5,830 bases of DNA. Source: Cytophagales bacterium (GTDB lineage: Bacteria > Bacteroidota > Bacteroidia > Cytophagales > UBA9547). A model generated the notes under the pieces. That model saw nothing but the letters and a program-made list of their open reading frames with translations, made no database searches and was not told the origin of the DNA. Shown here piece after piece: positions 3,401-5,830 of this stretch; position 1 is the stretch's first letter, and every line of letters begins with the position of its first letter. The DNA lies in NCBI GenBank assembly GCA_025360395.1, contig JANYCH010000342.1, positions 1 through 5,830 of the forward strand, written 5' to 3'. The position numbers and the translations under genes are program-made.

Positions 3401-5830
3401 TGCGACCCAATTTTATGACAGTACAGGAGTGATAAATACCACATATTATTACAAATTAAAAGCTTACAACCAGGCTGGTGCTTCTTCTTTTAGTAATGTT
3501 ATTTCAGGAGTTACACTCAATATTCCAAATGCCCCTTCAAATCTTAAAGTTGTGGTTCTGGGACCTAAACATGTTAACCTCACCTGGCAAAACAACTCTA
3601 TATCGAGCGGATATGGGTTTTCTATATATAAATCCACTTCGTTGAATGGGGTTTACTCAAGAATAGATTCTATTTCTAATCCAGGATTGACTTTTTATCA
3701 GGATACTTCAACGGCTCTTACGCAAAAATTTTATTATAAAATAAGGGCTTACAATGATGATAAATCGTCTTTCAGTAATATTGATAGTTCCGCAATTTAT
3801 CAACCTGTCACGCCAAGTACATTAAGCTGGAAAATGCCTGTACAAGATGTAGTAAACAACTTTAAAACCTACTCAGGATCTTCATTTACTGCTTATAACA
3901 ATAATATTGCAAAACTTAAAACCGATTTAGTTGCTACGAAAGACTTTTTAAGATACCTGTATATTGAAAAAAATGACAATGCATATTTCTCGATAAAGCT
4001 CCCTTTAATTTCTTCAATGACTTATGGAGGGTTGATTACTTTTAATGTCATGTCGGTCCGAAATGCAACTCCCGATACTGCTAAAATTGCTGATGAGTTT
4101 TTCAGTTTTACAGGAGGTACATATAACAGATATCAAATTGTTGTTTCATCGTCAACTGACAACATAACTTATACACCTTTTAGTGTACAACCCTGGCTTT
4201 CAAGATATAGCAATCAATTGCAAAAAATTGATGTCCCTGCGTCCTTAGCTGGCCAATGGATTAAGGTTGATATTACAAGCCAAAGTAACAACAATAATTA
4301 TGGAGGATTATTAGTTACAGAAATTGGTGCTTATAGTTTATTAGGCCCTGGAGTAAGACATAATTATTTTTTATTAGAAGGTGCCTCTGTTGAGAAAACC
4401 AATATACCCATGGGCATGATACAGTTTAGAAAGCAACTTGCAACTATTCAGGACCTGAGTGCATATGCATCGGAAGCTTTGGTATTTAACTTATCAACAC
4501 CAGGTGTACCATCTAAATACCTTAAAGACTCAATCAGCTCTGATCTCTCAAGGCATCCTTATGCTTCATGTGTTATAGTTCACCAGGGGGGTAACGATGT
4601 TAATAGTTCAACAAACGGCGTAAGGCCTCTTACTTTTGCCAAGACACAAAGCTTGCCTGCGGCTAAAAACCTGCTTGATAACTTATCGACCATTATTCAA
4701 ACCATTCAATCATCGGGAAAACTGGCCTTAATTTCCAGGATGCACTTCAGGGATTACAAAGATTATTGTCCCGGAACAACCAGGATCGCAAGTGGGGTTT
4801 CTCCTTCCGTTCCGGCTGTTATAAGAGGAAGAAGCCAGGAAAATGGTTCCCTGCCTATTAACTTGTTAATTGACAGTTTGACTAAATCCCTTACACCTTA
4901 TGCCTATAATTTCGCTGAAAAGAGGTCAAATATAAATTATTATCCAATATTTCTTAACAGACAAAAAATGTTAGGCCCGGACGGGATCCACCCTAGTTCT
5001 GTACCATTTGGATCAACATATTCAAACCCATATGTTGATCTTATGACAAATTATTGGATTAATTATGCGATGAGGTATGTATATACCGGGAAATTTGCAA
5101 ATCCAGAAGATTATGATGCCAACAACCAGCTTGTGGCTGTAACTGTGGCGGATACTATTTGCGGAATTTTACCAGCAAATAAACCCAACCTTGTATCCTT
5201 GACAAAAGCTGCAGTCGAAAAAGCTGAACAAACAAAAAGTGGGAACGATATTTGGGAAGCAAGAATATTGGTGGAACAAATGCGAAATACAGACGGCAGG
5301 ATAACCTATGTAAACCGTCTTGATTCTCTGAAAGATTATCGCTCACCAGCTAACCCAACATCCTTGTCCGCTTCAGTAATAGATGGCTCAACTATTGGAC
5401 TCTCATGGCTGGACAATGATGTTATAGAAACAGGTTACCAGGTTTTTAAATCCAACAATAATGGAATCAGTTATAAAATGGTAGTTGAATTATCTGCAAA
5501 TTCAAGTCAGTATAATGTTACTTCCTTAACTGGCGACACACTTTATACATTTTACGTTAGAGCAGTAAATAAGAAATTCAAATCTGGTTGGACTAATTTA
5601 GTAACATCAAGGCCAGGAGTTACTTATTACTCCCTTGCAAACGGAAATATTACAAATACGACAACATGGGGTAGGCAAAATGATGGTTCAGGATCTAATC
5701 CTACCAACTTTACTACAGGTAGTCAGGTTTATGTGTTTGCAAACAGGCCAAATGAAACAGTCTTAAATACAAACTGGAATGTGACAGGAAACTATTCTAA
5801 AATTGTATTAAGTCAGGGGACCAAGTTTAA
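423..5830 (+). CDS. Giant secreted multidomain protein with two hydrolase domains (3' partial)
   Basis: The frame is open from ATG 423 to the window edge: 1802 complete codons, no stop, so the true C-terminus lies outside. The start is chosen because it is followed at once by a good signal peptide (MKKYISAAVLLLGG...). As usual in Bacteroidota, no Shine-Dalgarno sequence precedes it; the leader there is CAAGTCTAATTT. Domains in order: signal peptide, alpha/beta-hydrolase esterase, two Ig/PKD-like domains, two Fn3, PA14, three Fn3, discoidin-like jelly roll, SGNH-type hydrolase, helical module, Fn3, beta-repeat module. Only six cysteines are seen, fitting an extracellular protein that does not depend on disulfides. 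The architecture suggests a surface or secreted carbohydrate esterase exported through Sec and probably the type IX system, whose sorting domain would lie beyond the window. Substrate unknown. Domain assignments are by motif reading, not database search. Confidence 0.93.
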   Translation, partial: MKKYISAAVLLLGGILTSIGQTSHISQIAINQTNDAGFNTSQYEAYEYTRVLPGPTIQKLPFRLLKPVNYTTAANTGRKYPLVIMLHGRGEAGTDNNYQLKWGGIEHLNAVNNVYNGYVGTRKFDGFVLYPQEPYGQWTNHPEAADKVVNGSPVPQLTTALSQVHDVIDSLIKNFRVDPDRIVIHGLSSGGTGTWASLYHRPDLFAAALPMSTPGDLTQMGKVVNIPIWLFQGGLDNNPIPYISQQVIKALRDSGAVDTDITRYTEYSNIGHGVWSTAYAEPDFFPYILRFRKNRIMVLSKNPFCPGTSSTLGFSEGFYNYKWYKDGVAIPGATSNKLRNIQANGNYQVKYQVTPTASVSSSDIVYIYQDVAAPKPVVTASQSLIIPSPSGSSLVLNGPAGFQLYQWSNGVTTQQNTITNSGSYSLKVKQATGCISVNSDTFAIKVGSMGSPVPSMATNIKAIPISPDSVIVSWNDVNDETGYEIYRSNLANSGYVFVKLVSANTVSFTDYGLSPSTGYYYKIRSVNKVAATLSSEKAYVETFKDVTVPTIPQNLLMYNLTSTGQMTLYWNKSTYNYALKRYAVYSGNVLLGSTTDTTISLNINKNEVYMFSVEAEGYSGNKSGKSNIVPFAYNGAGLYAKFYIKKDPNDQWNKLPDFTQLTPDRQVVVNTLGSLSGSTLTPLLTDGGAPVALSALNNKNIISVVDYFALRISGYIKTTNTAGTYTFYNTSDDGARLTINNNVIIDRNAPQGPVETSGTITLAANTWYPFVYEFFEAGGGQYLALTWQTPGGSKATIPSGNLNFFGADPSVNSLSPVTTGFNGMVATDVSTSSAKKVKLTLSFLTAPDPSIKSFEFYKVKATGLSASTVFTKIGSLPRSGNTQSIVNIDSSDLLPSTKYYYALKIFGESGFSQFYFFNSVFVNGSGSVSITTNAATVAAPTVIPTLQLVTGVSNSIIKLDFTDNACPNESGFEIWKSQDPTKYFTKVGLAGANATQFYDSTGVINTTYYYKLKAYNQAGASSFSNVISGVTLNIPNAPSNLKVVVLGPKHVNLTWQNNSISSGYGFSIYKSTSLNGVYSRIDSISNPGLTFYQDTSTALTQKFYYKIRAYNDDKSSFSNIDSSAIYQPVTPSTLSWKMPVQDVVNNFKTYSGSSFTAYNNNIAKLKTDLVATKDFLRYLYIEKNDNAYFSIKLPLISSMTYGGLITFNVMSVRNATPDTAKIADEFFSFTGGTYNRYQIVVSSSTDNITYTPFSVQPWLSRYSNQLQKIDVPASLAGQWIKVDITSQSNNNNYGGLLVTEIGAYSLLGPGVRHNYFLLEGASVEKTNIPMGMIQFRKQLATIQDLSAYASEALVFNLSTPGVPSKYLKDSISSDLSRHPYASCVIVHQGGNDVNSSTNGVRPLTFAKTQSLPAAKNLLDNLSTIIQTIQSSGKLALISRMHFRDYKDYCPGTTRIASGVSPSVPAVIRGRSQENGSLPINLLIDSLTKSLTPYAYNFAEKRSNINYYPIFLNRQKMLGPDGIHPSSVPFGSTYSNPYVDLMTNYWINYAMRYVYTGKFANPEDYDANNQLVAVTVADTICGILPANKPNLVSLTKAAVEKAEQTKSGNDIWEARILVEQMRNTDGRITYVNRLDSLKDYRSPANPTSLSASVIDGSTIGLSWLDNDVIETGYQVFKSNNNGISYKMVVELSANSSQYNVTSLTGDTLYTFYVRAVNKKFKSGWTNLVTSRPGVTYYSLANGNITNTTTWGRQNDGSGSNPTNFTTGSQVYVFANRPNETVLNTNWNVTGNYSKIVLSQGTKF
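585..1298 (+). other. Alpha/beta-hydrolase (CE1/LpqC-like esterase) domain
   Basis: Residues about 55-292 carry the hallmarks of a secreted alpha/beta-hydrolase esterase related to feruloyl-esterase, polyhydroxybutyrate-depolymerase and prolyl-oligopeptidase-like families. The strand YPLVIMLHGRGEAG (80-93) contains the His87-Gly88 oxyanion loop. GLSSGG (186-191) is the nucleophile elbow with Ser188 in G-x-S-x-G. FQGGLDNNPIP (231-241) supplies the probable acid Asp236, and GHGVWSTAY (271-279) the catalytic His272. The triad is therefore apparently intact and the domain likely active on esters. Length is normal for a compact CE1-type domain. The exact substrate cannot be read from these motifs, and related domains in this phylum are often annotated only as phospholipase/carboxylesterase. 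Confidence 0.85.
1308..1760 (+). other. Two Ig/PKD-like beta-sandwich domains
   Basis: Residues 296-372 contain the core YKWYKDGVAIPGAT...NYQVKY, typical of Ig-like domains in Bacteroidota surface proteins, after a CPG segment (Cys305). Residues 374-446 contain YQWSNGVTTQQ...SGSYSLKVKQATGC, the 'xWSNGxTT...SGxYxVxV...GC' pattern common in type IX secretion cargo. They probably act as spacers or weak binding modules between the esterase and the Fn3 array; no catalytic residues are seen. Confidence 0.7.
1776..2315 (+). other. Fibronectin type III domains 1 and 2
   Basis: Fn3-1 (residues 452-543) shows SVIVSWNDVNDETGYEIYRS and the late strand TGYYYKIRSVN, a classic bacterial Fn3 core. Fn3-2 (548-631) begins PTIPQNL, has MTLYWNKS and a strand YAVYSGNVLLGST, and ends VYMFSVEAEGYSGNKS, the 'Y-x-V-Y-x-N-G...F-x-V-x-A-x-D-x-x-G-N' type often found next to carbohydrate-active domains. 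They separate the esterase half from the PA14 domain. Confidence 0.8.
2325..2840 (+). other. PA14 domain (putative glycan binding)
   Basis: Residues about 635-806 match the PA14 fold. It begins GAGLYAKFYIKKD and has the signature ISGYIKTTNTAGTYTFYNTS then DDGARLTINNNVIIDRN (732-747), followed by YPFVYEFFEAGGGQYLALTW and the closing IPSGNLNF. The Asp-Asp-Gly loop (732-734) corresponds to the calcium/ligand-binding loop seen in PA14 lectins. The expected role is binding a carbohydrate at the cell surface or on the substrate, which would place the flanking hydrolases next to it. Sugar specificity cannot be deduced. Confidence 0.85.
2862..3806 (+). other. Fibronectin type III domains 3 to 5
   Basis: Fn3-3 (residues 814-922) is divergent and somewhat long, recognisable by KVKLTLSFLTAPDPSIKSFEFYKV and LLPSTKYYYALKIFGESG. 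Fn3-4 (939-1032) has IIKLDFTDNACPNESGFEIWKS and TTYYYKLKAYNQAGAS; the usual core Trp is replaced by Phe. Fn3-5 (1036-1128) has HVNLTWQNNSISSGYGFSIY and QKFYYKIRAYNDD. These are spacers linking PA14 to the discoidin-like domain. Confidence 0.75.
3816..4343 (+). other. Discoidin-like jelly-roll domain
   Basis: Residues about 1132-1307 form a beta-rich segment whose end, QWIKVDITSQSNN followed by GGLLVTEIGAYSL, resembles the closing strands of F5/8 type C (discoidin) domains, where 'R-Y-V-R-I/V...-L-x-E-I-E-V-Y' is usual. An internal strand YQIVVSSSTDNITYTPF also fits (discoidin 'Y-x-V-x-x-S-x-D-G-x-x-W-x-x'). It sits directly before the SGNH domain and may be its substrate-binding partner. The first half is not clearly recognisable, so the fold call is an inference. 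Confidence 0.5.
4353..5090 (+). other. SGNH/GDSL-type hydrolase domain with variant block I (GAS)
   Basis: Residues about 1311-1556 carry the four SGNH blocks in order. Block I is YFLLEGASVEK, with nucleophile Ser1322 in G-A-S rather than G-D-S. Block II is NLSTPGVPS with Gly1361. Block III is VIVHQGGNDVNSS with Asn1391. Block V is LGPDGIHPSS with Asp1520 and His1523 (D-x-x-H). All four name-giving residues are present, so an active esterase is plausible. Block III (HQGGND) also recalls the HQGExD of sialate-O-acetylesterase-like SASA domains, so placement among GDSL lipases, acetylxylan esterases and SASA enzymes is open. Two cysteines (1383, 1449) lie inside the domain; whether they pair is unknown. 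Confidence 0.75.
5178..5336 (+). other. Short helical module, unnamed
   Basis: Residues about 1586-1638 break from the beta-rich pattern of the rest of the protein and read as two or three amphipathic helices: LVSLTKAAVEKAEQTKS, then NDIWEARILVEQMRNTDG, then ITYVNRLDSLKDY. The spacing 'A-V-x-x-A-E...W/D-x-A-R-x-L-V-x-x-M/L-x-D-G...R-L-D-x-L' resembles small helical repeats seen in some bacterial surface and toxin proteins; that family link is from memory and unverified. It is a single copy here, acting perhaps as a rigid linker between the SGNH domain and the last Fn3. Confidence 0.45.
5346..5830 (+). other. Sixth Fn3 domain and start of a C-terminal beta-repeat module (cut by window)
   Basis: Fn3-6 (residues 1642-1732) has the start PANPTSLSASV, the core IGLSWLDNDVIETGYQVFKS and the strand TLYTFYVRAVNKK. 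From 1735 the sequence YYSLANGNITNTTTWGRQNDGSG, PTNFTTGSQVYVFANR and NWNVTGNYSKIVLSQG matches the 'YYSxAxGNW...xTWG...P-x-N-F' beta-repeat module that in Bacteroidota often stands shortly before the type IX sorting domain. The window ends within its first rungs, so length and ending are unknown. Confidence 0.7.

Noticed and set aside
1776..3806. Repeated YYYKI/L-R/K-A-Y-N coding segments as a DNA repeat array
   Set aside because: The similarity is at protein level between Fn3 domains; the nucleotide sequences differ too much for a recent tandem duplication, and there is no CRISPR-like spacing.
5155..5346. 63-codon - strand reading frame
   Set aside because: It is antisense to the helical module; the hydrophobic appearance comes from the complementary strand of Lys/Glu-rich codons.

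Overview
The window is an AT-rich stretch holding one gene: a very large, secreted, multidomain protein that starts at position 423 on the + strand and is still open at the last base, giving 1802 complete codons with no stop. No other gene has support on either strand. The sequence suggests a member of the phylum Bacteroidota (Cytophaga/Chitinophaga/Sphingobacterium-like). The reasons are the AT-rich leader without a Shine-Dalgarno sequence, a TAnnTTTG-type -7 element, a signal peptide predicted to be cut just before a glutamine, strings of fibronectin type III (Fn3) domains with 'W-x-D/N...E-T/S-G-Y/F-E-I-Y-R-S' cores, and a C-terminal 'YYSxAxGN...TTWG' module typical of type IX secretion cargo. 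The genus cannot be read from this window.

Layout. Positions 1-422 are non-coding: a terminator-like hairpin (94-115), a perfect 12-bp palindrome (121-132), an imperfect hairpin (201-233), a candidate promoter (343-350) embedded in an inverted repeat (336-351), and a small palindrome near the expected transcription start (357-367). From 423 the protein reads, in order: signal peptide (residues 1-20); alpha/beta-hydrolase esterase with an apparently complete triad S188/D236/H272 (about 55-292); two Ig/PKD-like beta domains (296-446); two Fn3 domains (452-631); a PA14 domain (635-806); three Fn3 domains (814-1128); a discoidin-like jelly roll (1132-1307); a second, unrelated hydrolase domain of SGNH/GDSL type with S1322, G1361, N1391 and D1520/H1523 (1311-1556); a short helical module (1586-1638); a sixth Fn3 (1642-1732); and the start of a beta-rich repeat module (1735 onward) cut by the window edge.

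How it may work. Two chemically distinct serine esterase folds sit on one exported polypeptide, separated by putative glycan-binding domains (PA14, discoidin-like) and Fn3 spacers. The simplest reading is a cell-surface or secreted enzyme that removes ester substituents from a complex carbohydrate, but neither substrate nor activity can be read from sequence alone. The most unusual details are the pairing of the two hydrolases, the GDS-to-GAS change in the SGNH block I, and the small helical module.
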